64,000 nt of DNA. Origin: Acinetobacter sp. C32I. GTDB taxonomy: Bacteria > Pseudomonadota > Gammaproteobacteria > Pseudomonadales > Moraxellaceae. A program made the position numbers and the translations under genes. The stretch covers positions 3,596,001-3,660,000 of the forward strand of contig NZ_CP098480.1 of NCBI RefSeq assembly GCF_023702715.1, in the 5' to 3' direction. Below, piece after piece: positions 35,571-44,763 of this stretch. Position 1 is the first letter of the stretch. Every line of letters begins with the position of its first letter. The notes beneath the pieces are model-generated. The model saw nothing but the letters and a program-made list of their open reading frames with translations. It was not told the DNA's origin and did not search any database.

Positions 35571-37136
35571 GTGAATGCAAGTCAAAGTGAAGCAATGCTC
35601 AAGCCAGTTCTGATTGTCGGCGAGCAGCCACTCAGTATTGAAGATGTGGTGGCGGTTGCTCGACAACAGCGTCAAGTGGCTTTACCGACAGCAACAGCTT
35701 GGCGTGAATTGATTCAGCGCGGTGCAGATTTTCTGGATCAGCTGTTGCTGGATGAAGGCGTGATCTACGGTGTTACCACAGGCTATGGGGATTCATGTCT
35801 GGTTGAAATTCCGATGCATCAGGTCAACGAATTACCTTTACATCTGTCACGTTTTCATGGCTGTGGTCTCGGTGAAAATCTGGATTTAATCACTGCCCGT
35901 GCGGTGGTGGTGACTCGCCTTTGTTCACTTGCACGAGGTTATTCAGGGGTGTCTTTGGCCTTGCTAGAGCGTCTGGTCTGGATGCTGAATGAAAACATTA
36001 TTCCAGTGATTCCATCGGAAGGCTCTGTCGGGGCGAGTGGTGATCTGACGCCTCTGTCCTATATTGCAGGTGCTTTGGTTGGTGAGCGTGATGTCTATGC
36101 ACAAGGCAAGATTGTGCCGATTGCACAAGTCTATGCTGAGCAAGGCTTGGACGCCTTGGTGTTACGTCCAAAAGAAGGCTTGGCACTGATGAATGGTACC
36201 GCGGTGATGACGGCGATTGCCTGCTTAAATTATAAAAAAGCAGAACAGGTGGCTTTGGCTAGTACCTTGATTACCGCTTTAAATGTCTTGGCCTTAGAAG
36301 GTAATCCAAGTCATTTTGATGAAGTCTTATTTGCTCAAAAACCGCATCAAGGTCAGCAGCAGATTGCCCAGCAATTACGCGAATGGTTGAACAGTGAAGT
36401 GCAGACAGCACACCAAAGTCCACGTTTACAGGATCGCTATTCTTTACGCTGTGCACCACATATTATTGGGGTGTTTGAAGATTCAAAAACCTGGTTGCGT
36501 CAATTTATCGAAAATGAATTAAATTCCAGCAATGATAATCCGCTGATTGATCCTGTGAATTTACGGGTGCTGCATGGTGGTCATTTCTATGGCGGGCATA
36601 TTGCGCAAGCCATGGACAGTTTGAAGATTATGATCGCCAATATTGCCGACTTGATGGACCGACAAATTGCACAGCTGGTTGACCATAAAATGAATCATGG
36701 TTTAGCACGCAATTTAACGGGTGCCAGTGCCGAGCGCCTGCCTTTGAATCATGGTTTTAAAGCGGTACAAATTGGGGTTTCGGCTTGGACCGCTGAAGCC
36801 TTGAAACATACCTTGGCCGCGTCTATTTTCTCACGTTCGACCGAATGCCATAACCAAGACAAAGTCAGTATGGGGACCATTGCCGCCCGAGATGCGACTC
36901 GGGTCATTACCTTGACGCAGCAGGTTTTGGCGGCCTTATGCTGTGCCAGTGTACAGGCCGTGCATTTAAAAGGTGTTGAATCTCAATTAAGCCCGCCTCT
37001 AAAGGCCTTTGTCGAGTGGACCTTACAAAGTTTTGCACTACTGCAAGAAGATCGTCCTTTACAAACTGAACTACAACAGATTATTGATCGTTTCGACAAC
37101 TTTGAATTGTTCAATCAATTCCAGCAACAGGTCTAG
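35571..37136 (+). CDS. Aromatic amino acid ammonia-lyase (HAL/TAL/PAL family)
   Basis: 521 residues, GTG start (an in-frame ATG at 35595 is possible). The MIO-forming Ala-Ser-Gly lies in GSVGASGDLTPLSYIAG, and the active site has YGVTTGYGDS, LALMNGTAVM, NSSNDNPLIDP and the FxGxHxAQ-like block GGHFYGGHIAQAMD. The selectivity loop reads LHLSRFHGCGLGE, which is neither a plain histidine-ammonia-lyase nor a plain Rhodobacter tyrosine-ammonia-lyase loop. Its place in the polyene cluster points to making a cinnamate or 4-coumarate starter from Phe or Tyr; histidine utilisation (hutH) is unlikely because no hut genes are near. Confidence 0.85.
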   Translation: MNASQSEAMLKPVLIVGEQPLSIEDVVAVARQQRQVALPTATAWRELIQRGADFLDQLLLDEGVIYGVTTGYGDSCLVEIPMHQVNELPLHLSRFHGCGLGENLDLITARAVVVTRLCSLARGYSGVSLALLERLVWMLNENIIPVIPSEGSVGASGDLTPLSYIAGALVGERDVYAQGKIVPIAQVYAEQGLDALVLRPKEGLALMNGTAVMTAIACLNYKKAEQVALASTLITALNVLALEGNPSHFDEVLFAQKPHQGQQQIAQQLREWLNSEVQTAHQSPRLQDRYSLRCAPHIIGVFEDSKTWLRQFIENELNSSNDNPLIDPVNLRVLHGGHFYGGHIAQAMDSLKIMIANIADLMDRQIAQLVDHKMNHGLARNLTGASAERLPLNHGFKAVQIGVSAWTAEALKHTLAASIFSRSTECHNQDKVSMGTIAARDATRVITLTQQVLAALCCASVQAVHLKGVESQLSPPLKAFVEWTLQSFALLQEDRPLQTELQQIIDRFDNFELFNQFQQQV

Positions 37137-37145
37137 GAGCGACAG

Positions 37146-37574
37146 ATGCAGGCAGATGTAATCATTGAAATCCCGTTTCATGATGTGGATACCATGAATG
37201 TGGTCTGGCATGGACATTATTTAAAGTATTTCGAAATTGCGCGTTGTAAGTTATTGGAACAGTTTAATTATAACTATAACCAGATGAGAGCATCGGGCTA
37301 TGCGTGGCCTGTGATTGAAAGCCATGTGCGTTATGTGCAGGGCATCGAGTTTGAACAGAAAATTAAAGTTCGTGCGATTTTAAAAGAATGGGAAAACCGT
37401 TTAAAAATTGAATATCTGATTCTTGATGCAAACACTGGACGACGTTTAACCAAAGGCTATACCACGCAAGTGGCTGTGAATATGGAGACCCGAGAAATGT
37501 GTTTCCAGTCACCGCAAATTTTACTGGATTGTTTAAATGCATGGGATGCGTTTAAGGAGCACCCGCATGGTTAA
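37146..37574 (+). CDS. Acyl-CoA/ACP thioesterase, 4-hydroxybenzoyl-CoA thioesterase-like hotdog protein
   Basis: 142 residues. IPFHDVDTMNVVWHGHYLKYF is the catalytic motif (Asp, Asn/His) of the hotdog thioesterase family, followed by EIARCKLLEQF. Likely releases or hydrolyses an acyl or aryl thioester in the cluster. AGGAGCGAC precedes the ATG. It overlaps the LolA-like gene by 8 bases. Confidence 0.83.
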   Translation: MQADVIIEIPFHDVDTMNVVWHGHYLKYFEIARCKLLEQFNYNYNQMRASGYAWPVIESHVRYVQGIEFEQKIKVRAILKEWENRLKIEYLILDANTGRRLTKGYTTQVAVNMETREMCFQSPQILLDCLNAWDAFKEHPHG

Positions 37575-38247
37575 TTCTGGTTTTTTGAATCTAAACTGCC
37601 TTGTTGCATTGATGCAGCAGCGTGCTTGCTGGTTATTACACAGTCTTGTTGTCAGTGTATTGCTCAGCTTGAGTATTTCAGCATCGGCACATGCGGATCA
37701 GGTCTCGACGATTTTTAATCAGCTTGCTAAAAGTGAACTCATCCGCGCCGATTTTGAACAGCAAAAAAAGTTGGCAAGTTTAAACAAGACTTTTGTTTCC
37801 AATGGCACACTGACCTTTGCCAAATCTAATGGCGTGCTTTGGCAAATTAAACGACCTGTGCAAGCAGATTTGATCGTAACCCAAAAGAAACTCATCCAGA
37901 AAACACAACGAACCTATAGTCAGATCCAGATTGACCAATCGCCTTATAGCTCGGTTGCGACCTTGTTTTTGCAACTGATGTCGGGGGATGACAAAGCTTT
38001 GGCGAAGAATTTTAATGTGTTATCCGCTAATTACAGCCCGACAGGCTGGAATATCGCGTTAACACCTAAATCAGCGCTATTTAAAAAGTTGTTCCTGAGA
38101 ATTGATGCGCAAGGACAACAGTATGTGAATAAGATCGTGATTCAAGAGCAGGCCAATAACAGCACCACGATTTTATTCCGTAATCAAACCACTCAACAGA
38201 ATCAACTGACGGCTGCTGAAGATGCGCTTTTCCAATTGGCAAAATAA
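37567..38247 (+). CDS. LolA-like outer-membrane lipoprotein carrier homologue
   Basis: 226 residues from the ATG at 37567, preceded by AAGGAG at 37554. Signal peptide (SLVVSVLLSLSISASAHA, cleavage before DQ). LIRADFEQQKKLASLNKTFVS, GVLWQIKRPVQADLIV and LFLQLMSGDD resemble LolA/DUF6782-like carriers with an open beta-barrel that holds acyl chains. In aryl-polyene clusters it presumably carries the lipidated pigment across the periplasm. Overlaps the exporter gene by 26 bases. Confidence 0.82.
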   Translation: MVNSGFLNLNCLVALMQQRACWLLHSLVVSVLLSLSISASAHADQVSTIFNQLAKSELIRADFEQQKKLASLNKTFVSNGTLTFAKSNGVLWQIKRPVQADLIVTQKKLIQKTQRTYSQIQIDQSPYSSVATLFLQLMSGDDKALAKNFNVLSANYSPTGWNIALTPKSALFKKLFLRIDAQGQQYVNKIVIQEQANNSTTILFRNQTTQQNQLTAAEDALFQLAK

Positions 38248-40534
38248 ATTCACAGCCATCTGGTTAATTATTTTAACCATTGTTGGACTTGCGCTGGCAG
38301 TGGCATGGGTCAAAAAAGAGATCCATATCCAGACCAATATTTTTGCTTTACTGCCTGAAACGCAAAAAAATCCTGAGCTTGCTAAAACACAGCAATATAT
38401 GAGTGATCAACTGAATGAGAAAGTTTTTGTCGTTTTAGAGAGCTCCGATCAACAGGCCTTAGCGCAAGCGACTCAACTGTTCCAGCAGAAACTGCAACAA
38501 AGTGATTTATGGCAGCCGCTTAAGCCACAACTCGATTTAGAACAATTTTCCAAACAGTTATATCAGCATCGGGCAGGCTTACTGAGCCATCAAGATCGGC
38601 AGTTTTTACAGCAACAGGATTATGAGGCACTGACCGAAAAAAGCCTGATGCAGTTAATGAGTGTCGGGATGCCGATTACCGCGACCTCACTACAGCAAGA
38701 CCCTTTATTGCTGTTTCCACGCTATATGTTGAGTGTGGCCAATCAGCTTTCAAGCAATGTTGAGCTGGAAGATGGTTTTGCAACCATTCATGATGAGCAA
38801 AAGACCTCACGCTTATTGGTTCTGCAATTAAAACAGAGTCCTTATAATATTGATTATCAGGAACAGGTCAGCGCTTGGATTGAACAGCTACAGCCTGAGC
38901 TGAGTAGGTTGCAGGTTCAATCGCATTGGACGGGGACCATTTTATTTTCTAATTATGGAACCCAGTCAGCCAAGCAGGAAATTTCAACCATTGGCCTCGG
39001 TTCGACCTTGGGCTTGATCCTGTTGGTCTGGTTTGGCTTTCGTTCATTCCGGCCGCTCATGACTGAATTTATCGCGGTGTCGACGGGGAGCTTACTGGCG
39101 TTTGCGGTGACGCATCTGGTGTTTGGTGAAATCCATCTGATGACTCTGGTTTTTGGTGCCAGTCTGATCGGTGTGTGTGTCGATTTCTCTTTCTATTTTA
39201 TGGCAATGCAATCGCAGCACCGTAAACTGGATGGCTTTAGGATTCTTAGACCGTTGTTACCAAGCTTATTTATGGGCTTAATGACCACGGTTGTGGCCTA
39301 TATTTTTCTGAGCTTTACGCCGTTTCCTGCCTTTAGGCAAATTGCGGTGTTTTCAATTGTCGGTTTGGTCGCTGCCTGGATCACCAGTGTATTGCTCCTA
39401 CCGCGCTTAGCTCCGCTGAATGCACAAGCTGCAATTCGACGCTTAGCTTGGATTGGAATGGCCAGACAATGGTTTCAGCAACATCAAAAACTACGCTATG
39501 GCTTTATTTTGAGTATCTTGCTGATTGGAGGAGGCAGTCTATTTGCTCTGCAATCCAATGATGATATTCGGAACTTGCAAAGTATGGATGCCAAGCTGAA
39601 ACAGGAAGATCAATATATTCGTTCTTTGTTTGCCCAGCAGCAAAGCAGTGATTATTTTGTTGTGCGTGCACACTCCAGTGCTGAGCTTGAGCAGCAAGAA
39701 GCACAATTGATTGATCAATTGCAGCAATTGCAAACTCAGGGGCAGATTGACGGTTTTCAAGCTTTGGGACAATGGATTCCTCCTTTGGCCCAGCAGCAAC
39801 AAAATGTGCGGCTACTTCAGCAGATTCCTGCAACCGCACTGAAAAAGTATGCGGAAAGCATGGGGTTAAATTTTGTTGATCTACTGCAATGGCAACAACA
39901 ATTGCAGCAGCAACCTTTACTCACGGCACAGGTGTTTCAACAACATCCTTTGGCATTTTTACAGCTCAGTCCTACCGAACGTCTGGTTATGGTTCGTGGG
40001 GTGAAGCAGGCGCAGCGATTACAGCAATTGCAATCCGTACAGATTGATTTCCAACAACCTGTCAGCACACTGTCTAGTGCGTTTGCACAGCATCGTCAGC
40101 AAGCGCAGCATTTATTGATCTATGCCTTATTTGGATTGGCGCTGGGTTTGGGCTTAGTTTACGGCAGGCGTTCGATTATGCCGCTGGTTTTGCCTGTGAC
40201 TTTGGCACTCATCAGTACCTTTGCGGTACAGGCATGGTTGGGTGTAGAAATTAACTTGTTCAGTATTATGGGAACCTTCTTGATCATTGGGATCGGTGTG
40301 GATTATGCGATTTTCTATCGGCATGGACATGACCATCCACAAGTGGTTGGCATGGCGCTGTTTTTGTGTATGATGTCGACTTTATTGGGCTTTGGACTAT
40401 TATCATTGAGTCATACTTATGCGATTCATTGCTTCGGTCTAACCGTTTTATTGGGTGTGATCTTTTCATTTGTTTATGCAACTTTGCTTACACCAGCTGA
40501 TCAGCACCATATTGTGAATTTAGAAGAGCATTAA
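38222..40534 (+). CDS. MMPL/RND-superfamily exporter of the pigment cluster
   Basis: 770 residues. One N-terminal membrane helix, a periplasmic domain, a block of about five helices (from GLGSTLGLILLVWFGF to ITSVLLLPRL), a second periplasmic loop very rich in Gln, and a final block (LLIYALFGLALGLGLVYGRR onward). GVCVDFSFYF and GIGVDYAIFY are the charged MMPL motifs in the membrane. Half-size RND proteins of this type are constant members of aryl-polyene clusters and probably extract the product from the inner membrane. Confidence 0.88.
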   Translation: MRFSNWQNKFTAIWLIILTIVGLALAVAWVKKEIHIQTNIFALLPETQKNPELAKTQQYMSDQLNEKVFVVLESSDQQALAQATQLFQQKLQQSDLWQPLKPQLDLEQFSKQLYQHRAGLLSHQDRQFLQQQDYEALTEKSLMQLMSVGMPITATSLQQDPLLLFPRYMLSVANQLSSNVELEDGFATIHDEQKTSRLLVLQLKQSPYNIDYQEQVSAWIEQLQPELSRLQVQSHWTGTILFSNYGTQSAKQEISTIGLGSTLGLILLVWFGFRSFRPLMTEFIAVSTGSLLAFAVTHLVFGEIHLMTLVFGASLIGVCVDFSFYFMAMQSQHRKLDGFRILRPLLPSLFMGLMTTVVAYIFLSFTPFPAFRQIAVFSIVGLVAAWITSVLLLPRLAPLNAQAAIRRLAWIGMARQWFQQHQKLRYGFILSILLIGGGSLFALQSNDDIRNLQSMDAKLKQEDQYIRSLFAQQQSSDYFVVRAHSSAELEQQEAQLIDQLQQLQTQGQIDGFQALGQWIPPLAQQQQNVRLLQQIPATALKKYAESMGLNFVDLLQWQQQLQQQPLLTAQVFQQHPLAFLQLSPTERLVMVRGVKQAQRLQQLQSVQIDFQQPVSTLSSAFAQHRQQAQHLLIYALFGLALGLGLVYGRRSIMPLVLPVTLALISTFAVQAWLGVEINLFSIMGTFLIIGIGVDYAIFYRHGHDHPQVVGMALFLCMMSTLLGFGLLSLSHTYAIHCFGLTVLLGVIFSFVYATLLTPADQHHIVNLEEH

Positions 40535-40552
40535 AAATTTTAATTGGGGGCA

Positions 40553-41845
40553 ATGATGATACAAACAGCCGATGTGGTAATTATTGGTGCTGGACCTTCA
40601 GGCAGTTCAGCCGCAGCCTTGCTTCGTCAAAAAGGTTATGCGGTCACGGTGATTGAAAAACATTATTTTCCGCGCTTTTCAATTGGTGAATCTTTGTTGC
40701 CACAGTGCATGGTGTTTTTAGAAGAAGCGGGCTTATTAGAAACTGTACGGGAACATGTTCAATCCCGCGCATTCCAGTTTAAAAATGGCGCGGCATTTTT
40801 GTGTGGTGAAAAACGTAGCCATTATGATTTCACTGAAAAATTTAGCGAAGGGCCTGGCACCACATGGCAAGTTCGCCGAGCTGATTTCGATCACTTACTG
40901 GCTCAACAAGCACAGCAATATGGTGCGGATATTCGTTTTGGGCATGAAGTTATTGCGATCGATGTTGAGGTGGAACACCCTGTTTTAACCGTGCTAGATG
41001 AGGCGCAGCAGCACTATCAGATTCAAGCCAAGTTTTTATTGGATGCCAGTGGTTTTGGTCGCATCTTACCGAAGTTTTTAGATTTAGAAAGCCCATCCAA
41101 TTTCCCAGTGCGTCGTGCCTTGTTTACCCATATTGAAGATGGAATTGGTGATCGTGCTGATTTTGACCGTGACAAAATTTTAATTACCGTGCATGAAAAA
41201 GACCGCCGTGCTTGGTATTGGCTGATTCCTTTTGCTGATGGCCGTGCTTCCTTTGGTGTGGTGGCAGAGCAGGATTTCTTTGATCATTATCAGGTTGAAG
41301 ATGCTGCTCAGAATGAACCAGATTTGTTATTGAAACGGATTCTAGCCGATGATCCTGCATTATCTCAGGTCTTAGCACAGGCGAAATTTGATACGCCTGT
41401 ACGTACCTTGGTTGGTTATTCGGCAAATGTTAAACATTTGGCAGGTCGGAATTATGCCTTGTTAGGCAATGCAGGCGAGTTTCTCGATCCTGTATTTTCA
41501 TCGGGTGTGACCATTGCATTAAAATCTTCCAGTCTGGCAATTCCTTTAGTTGATCGAGTGTTGCAAGGTGAACAGGTGGATTGGATGCAAGCCTACGAAT
41601 TACCGCTGCGTAAAGGGATTAAAGTGTTTCGTGCTTATGTCGAGTCTTGGTACGAAGGCGAGTTTCAGGATGTGGTATTCGCAAGTAATCAAAATGACAA
41701 CATTCGTCGGATGGTTTCATCATTACTGGCAGGTTATGCGTGGGATGACCAAAATCCGATTCATAAAAATGCCAAACGCCGTTTAAGCACCTTGGCCGAG
41801 TATTGCCGTGAAGGCGTCGCGCAAGAGAAAGCCTTAGAGGTTTAA
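40553..41845 (+). CDS. FAD-dependent oxidoreductase with flavin-halogenase-type motifs
   Basis: 430 residues from the ATG at 40553. FAD-binding GAGPSGSSAAALL at the N-terminus, then HYFPRFSIGESLLPQ. A tryptophan-halogenase-like WxWxIP motif appears as AWYWLIPF (about residues 220-227), and NAGEFLDPVFSSGV fits the F-x-x-P-x-x-S-S-G motif of flavin-dependent halogenases. Family members also include geranylgeranyl-reductase-like enzymes, so it may halogenate the aromatic head or reduce/desaturate the chain. The flavin reductase it would need is not seen nearby. Follows the exporter by 18 bases. Confidence 0.8.
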   Translation: MMIQTADVVIIGAGPSGSSAAALLRQKGYAVTVIEKHYFPRFSIGESLLPQCMVFLEEAGLLETVREHVQSRAFQFKNGAAFLCGEKRSHYDFTEKFSEGPGTTWQVRRADFDHLLAQQAQQYGADIRFGHEVIAIDVEVEHPVLTVLDEAQQHYQIQAKFLLDASGFGRILPKFLDLESPSNFPVRRALFTHIEDGIGDRADFDRDKILITVHEKDRRAWYWLIPFADGRASFGVVAEQDFFDHYQVEDAAQNEPDLLLKRILADDPALSQVLAQAKFDTPVRTLVGYSANVKHLAGRNYALLGNAGEFLDPVFSSGVTIALKSSSLAIPLVDRVLQGEQVDWMQAYELPLRKGIKVFRAYVESWYEGEFQDVVFASNQNDNIRRMVSSLLAGYAWDDQNPIHKNAKRRLSTLAEYCREGVAQEKALEV

Positions 41846-41846
41846 T

Positions 41847-42401
41847 ATGCAACGGATCTGGATCAACATATTATGCTGTAGCATGTTGCTGTTGAGTGGC
41901 TGTCAACTGACGCCCCATGCACAGGGACTGAAAAGCAACCATTGGCCAGCACAGCAATATCAACGGCAAGATCAAGTTGAAGTGCAGTGGAAGGATAAAA
42001 GCTTTAGCTTCTTACTGTATCAACAGCAGCAAGGTCAGCAACTCAGTCTGCTTGCTTTGGGCTTAACTGGACAGCCTTTGTTCCAATTACAGTTTGATGG
42101 GCAGCAGGTCAAGGTACAGCAACGCATTGATCAGATGCGCCTACTGCCTTTTGAGTTTGTGGTTCGAGATCTGTTATTCGCAACCTATCCTCAGTTTGCT
42201 CAGTTAGGACAACAGTCTGTTCGGGTACAACAATCGGCAACGCAACAGCAAGTTTTTATTGCTGAAAAGGCGGTATTAGCAATTCAAACTCAAGACAATA
42301 GCATTGAGCTTGATAATCTGCAGGTACCGTACCGCATGACCTTGAGTCCGATTGAAAATACCTTGAATGGCGATCAATCTGAGCAAGGAGCGCAGCCATG
42401 A
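41847..42401 (+). CDS. DUF3261-type lipoprotein of the pigment cluster
   Basis: 184 residues, lipoprotein signal with lipobox LSGC (CSMLLLSGCQ). A LolB-like, Gln-rich beta-sheet domain follows (FSFLLYQQQQGQQLSLLALG, LLPFEFVVRDLLFATYPQF). DUF3261 proteins recur in these clusters and may act as the outer-membrane acceptor for the LolA-like carrier; that is inference from the Lol system. Overlaps the ketosynthase by four bases. Confidence 0.8.
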   Translation: MQRIWINILCCSMLLLSGCQLTPHAQGLKSNHWPAQQYQRQDQVEVQWKDKSFSFLLYQQQQGQQLSLLALGLTGQPLFQLQFDGQQVKVQQRIDQMRLLPFEFVVRDLLFATYPQFAQLGQQSVRVQQSATQQQVFIAEKAVLAIQTQDNSIELDNLQVPYRMTLSPIENTLNGDQSEQGAQP

Positions 42402-43591
42402 GTCAATCTTTATCTCAGTTGCAAGCAGTCGGTATTCCCATCAGTGTTGGGCTGTCTGCATTGGGTCAGGATATTCAGCACATTCGTGAAGGTTTAACGA
42501 TTCCTGACAATACCCTGACACTGGAAGCAGGATTTTTAGCGGATCGCGCTGTTTGGGTTGGACGCTATGCAGAGGCATTGATTGAGACTGTGCCTGAATC
42601 GCTAAGTCGATTTGACTCGCGTAATCTGCGCTTTGCTTTGACCGCTCTGCAAAAAATTGAGACTGAACTTCAACAGCAAATTGCCAGTATTGATTCAAAA
42701 CGTCTCAGTATTGTAATGGGGACTTCGACTTCGGGAATATCCGATAGTGAGCTGTTATTGAAACAGTATTTTGATGGGAATGCTGCCATTGAAATTATGC
42801 ATCAGCCGCAAGAAATGGGCTGCCTAGCCAAAGCTTTACAAGGCTATCTCGGTTGGCAAGGAGCGGCTTATACCATTTCGACGGCCTGTTCTTCCAGCGC
42901 CAAGGCCTTTGCCGCAGGACAACGTTTAATTCAGGCAGGTTTAGCTGATGCCGTATTGGTCGGTGGGGTGGATACCTTATGCCAACTGACCTTAAATGGT
43001 TTTAACAGTTTGGAAAGTTTATCGGCAGATATTTGCCAACCCTGCGGTATCAATCGAGATGGTATTAATATTGGCGAAGCCGCAGCTTTATTTTTGCTGA
43101 CCAAAACCTCCGCACCGATCATGTTATATGGTGTGGGTGAATCGATGGATGCATGGCATATTTCTGCGCCGCATCCTGAAGGTCTAGGGGCAGCGACCGC
43201 GATGCAGCGCGCCTTGGACAGTGCAGCGATAACAGCGCAAGAGGTGGGATATATCAATTTGCATGGAACTGCCACACCGCAAAATGATGCGATGGAAATC
43301 AAAGCTGTTCGACAAGTCTTTCAAGGCTTGAATGTGTCCTTAAGTAGCACCAAGCATAAAACCGGACATTGTTTGGGAGCGGCGGGTGCGATAGAAGCGT
43401 TTATCTGTACTCAACTATTAAAAGATCAAAGCGGCTTGCCTTTGCATCAACAGGTTGAGCTTGATCCTGAGCTGGCGGATCAAAACTATGTCACAGATGC
43501 TCGGCAGGCCGAGAACATTCGCTATGTGTTGAGTAATTCTTTTGCCTTTGGTGGCAGCAATATCAGCTTGTTATTTGGGGTACAGCACTAA
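42398..43591 (+). CDS. Beta-ketoacyl-ACP synthase (condensing enzyme, ApeO-like)
   Basis: 397 residues with the Cys-His-His triad: ISTACSSSAKAFAAG (Cys), INLHGTATPQNDAME (His) and SSTKHKTGHCLGAAG (Lys and His). NSFAFGGSNISL closes the protein. It is a full elongating ketosynthase and would pair with the chain-length factor at 29734. A start at the ATG overlapping the DUF3261 stop. Abuts the dehydratase gene with no gap. Confidence 0.87.
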   Translation: MSQSLSQLQAVGIPISVGLSALGQDIQHIREGLTIPDNTLTLEAGFLADRAVWVGRYAEALIETVPESLSRFDSRNLRFALTALQKIETELQQQIASIDSKRLSIVMGTSTSGISDSELLLKQYFDGNAAIEIMHQPQEMGCLAKALQGYLGWQGAAYTISTACSSSAKAFAAGQRLIQAGLADAVLVGGVDTLCQLTLNGFNSLESLSADICQPCGINRDGINIGEAAALFLLTKTSAPIMLYGVGESMDAWHISAPHPEGLGAATAMQRALDSAAITAQEVGYINLHGTATPQNDAMEIKAVRQVFQGLNVSLSSTKHKTGHCLGAAGAIEAFICTQLLKDQSGLPLHQQVELDPELADQNYVTDARQAENIRYVLSNSFAFGGSNISLLFGVQH

Positions 43592-44023
43592 ATGAAATTA
43601 GATGCGATTGAATATATTCCACATCAACAACCTATGGTCTTTATTGATCATTTGCTCGAAGTCAAAGACGGTTATGCGATTGCCGAATTGACCATTCGTC
43701 CTGAATTAATGTTCTGTGAAGCAGCGGGTTTACCGACGTGGACAAGTATTGAAATTATGGCGCAAACCATTAGTGCCTATTCAGGTTGGATGGGGCAACA
43801 ATTACAGCAAGCACCAAAAGTGGGGTTTTTGTTGGGAACACGCAAGCTACATTTACCCTTTGCGTATTTTGCGCTTGGACAGACCTTGAGGATTCGGGTC
43901 GAGCAGCAATATCTGCATGAAGGTCTGGGGCAGTTTTCTTGCGAGATTGATGGTGCTGAGCAGGTGATCAGTGCCTTACTCAGTGTTTATGAACCAACTG
44001 ATCAATCGACATTGGCATTATAG
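43592..44023 (+). CDS. Hotdog-fold 3-hydroxyacyl-ACP dehydratase (ApeP-like)
   Basis: 143 residues with a FabZ-like beginning IPHQQPMVFIDHLLEV, the helix TWTSIEIMAQTISAYSGW carrying the catalytic Glu and the conserved AQ, and KVGFLLGTRKLHL. It supplies the second dehydratase activity of the cluster besides the domain fused to the ligase. Confidence 0.85.
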   Translation: MKLDAIEYIPHQQPMVFIDHLLEVKDGYAIAELTIRPELMFCEAAGLPTWTSIEIMAQTISAYSGWMGQQLQQAPKVGFLLGTRKLHLPFAYFALGQTLRIRVEQQYLHEGLGQFSCEIDGAEQVISALLSVYEPTDQSTLAL

Positions 44024-44037
44024 TTTTAGGAACAACA

Positions 44038-44763
44038 ATGAATAGAAGAATATTGGTCACGGGTTCAAGTCGTGGCATTGGTAAAGCAATCGCATTGCAA
44101 TTGGCTCAGGCGGGTTTTGACGTAACCATTCACGCCCGCTCACGTGAGGCTGAGGCAGCTCAGGTGGTTGAGCAGATTCAAAAGCTTGGGCAAAACAGCC
44201 ATTATTTATTATTTGATGTGAATGAACGTGAGCATGTCAAAAGTTTATTAGAGCAAGATGTTGAACAGAATGGCGCTTTCTATGGCGTGGTACTGAATGC
44301 GGGTCTCACCCATGACGGTGCTTTCCCTGCATTGACAGATCAGGATTGGGATGAGGTCATTTCGACCTCTTTAGACGGTTTTTATAATGTGCTTAAACCC
44401 TTGATCATGCCGATGATTCACTTACGCAAAGGTGGGAGAATCGTGACGCTTTCTTCGGTCTCAGGCATTATGGGTAATCGTGGACAGGTGAATTATAGTG
44501 CAGCAAAAGCGGGCTTGATTGGGGCAACCAAGGCATTGGCTTTGGAATTGGCCAAGCGCAAAATTACCGTGAACTGTGTGGCGCCTGGTCTGATTGAAAC
44601 GGAAATGGTCACCGATGAAGTCAAAGAGCATGCATTAAAAATGATTCCAATGCAGCGCATGGGGCAGGTGGATGAAGTGGCGGCTGTGGTGAAATTTCTC
44701 TGTTCAGATGAAGCCTCTTATATTACCCGTCAGGTGATTTCGGTCAATGGAGGACTGATTTGA
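44038..44763 (+). CDS. 3-oxoacyl-ACP reductase, FabG-like (ApeQ-like)
   Basis: 241 residues, short-chain dehydrogenase. TGSSRGIGKAIAL binds NADPH, NAGLTHDGAF is the NAG motif, Ser in LSSVSGIMG and the YSAAKAG catalytic Tyr/Lys pair are present, and the end IETEMVTDEVKEHAL fits FabG. Reduces the 3-keto group during polyene extension. Its stop overlaps the next start (TGATG). Confidence 0.9.
   Translation: MNRRILVTGSSRGIGKAIALQLAQAGFDVTIHARSREAEAAQVVEQIQKLGQNSHYLLFDVNEREHVKSLLEQDVEQNGAFYGVVLNAGLTHDGAFPALTDQDWDEVISTSLDGFYNVLKPLIMPMIHLRKGGRIVTLSSVSGIMGNRGQVNYSAAKAGLIGATKALALELAKRKITVNCVAPGLIETEMVTDEVKEHALKMIPMQRMGQVDEVAAVVKFLCSDEASYITRQVISVNGGLI

Noticed and set aside
35571..37136. Calling the ammonia-lyase hutH
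   Set aside because: No hutU, hutI or hutG is near, and the gene is embedded in the pigment cluster with tight spacing on both sides.
38222..40534. Treating the MMPL exporter as a drug-efflux pump
   Set aside because: Its overlap with the LolA-like gene and its place in the aryl-polyene cluster make product export more likely.
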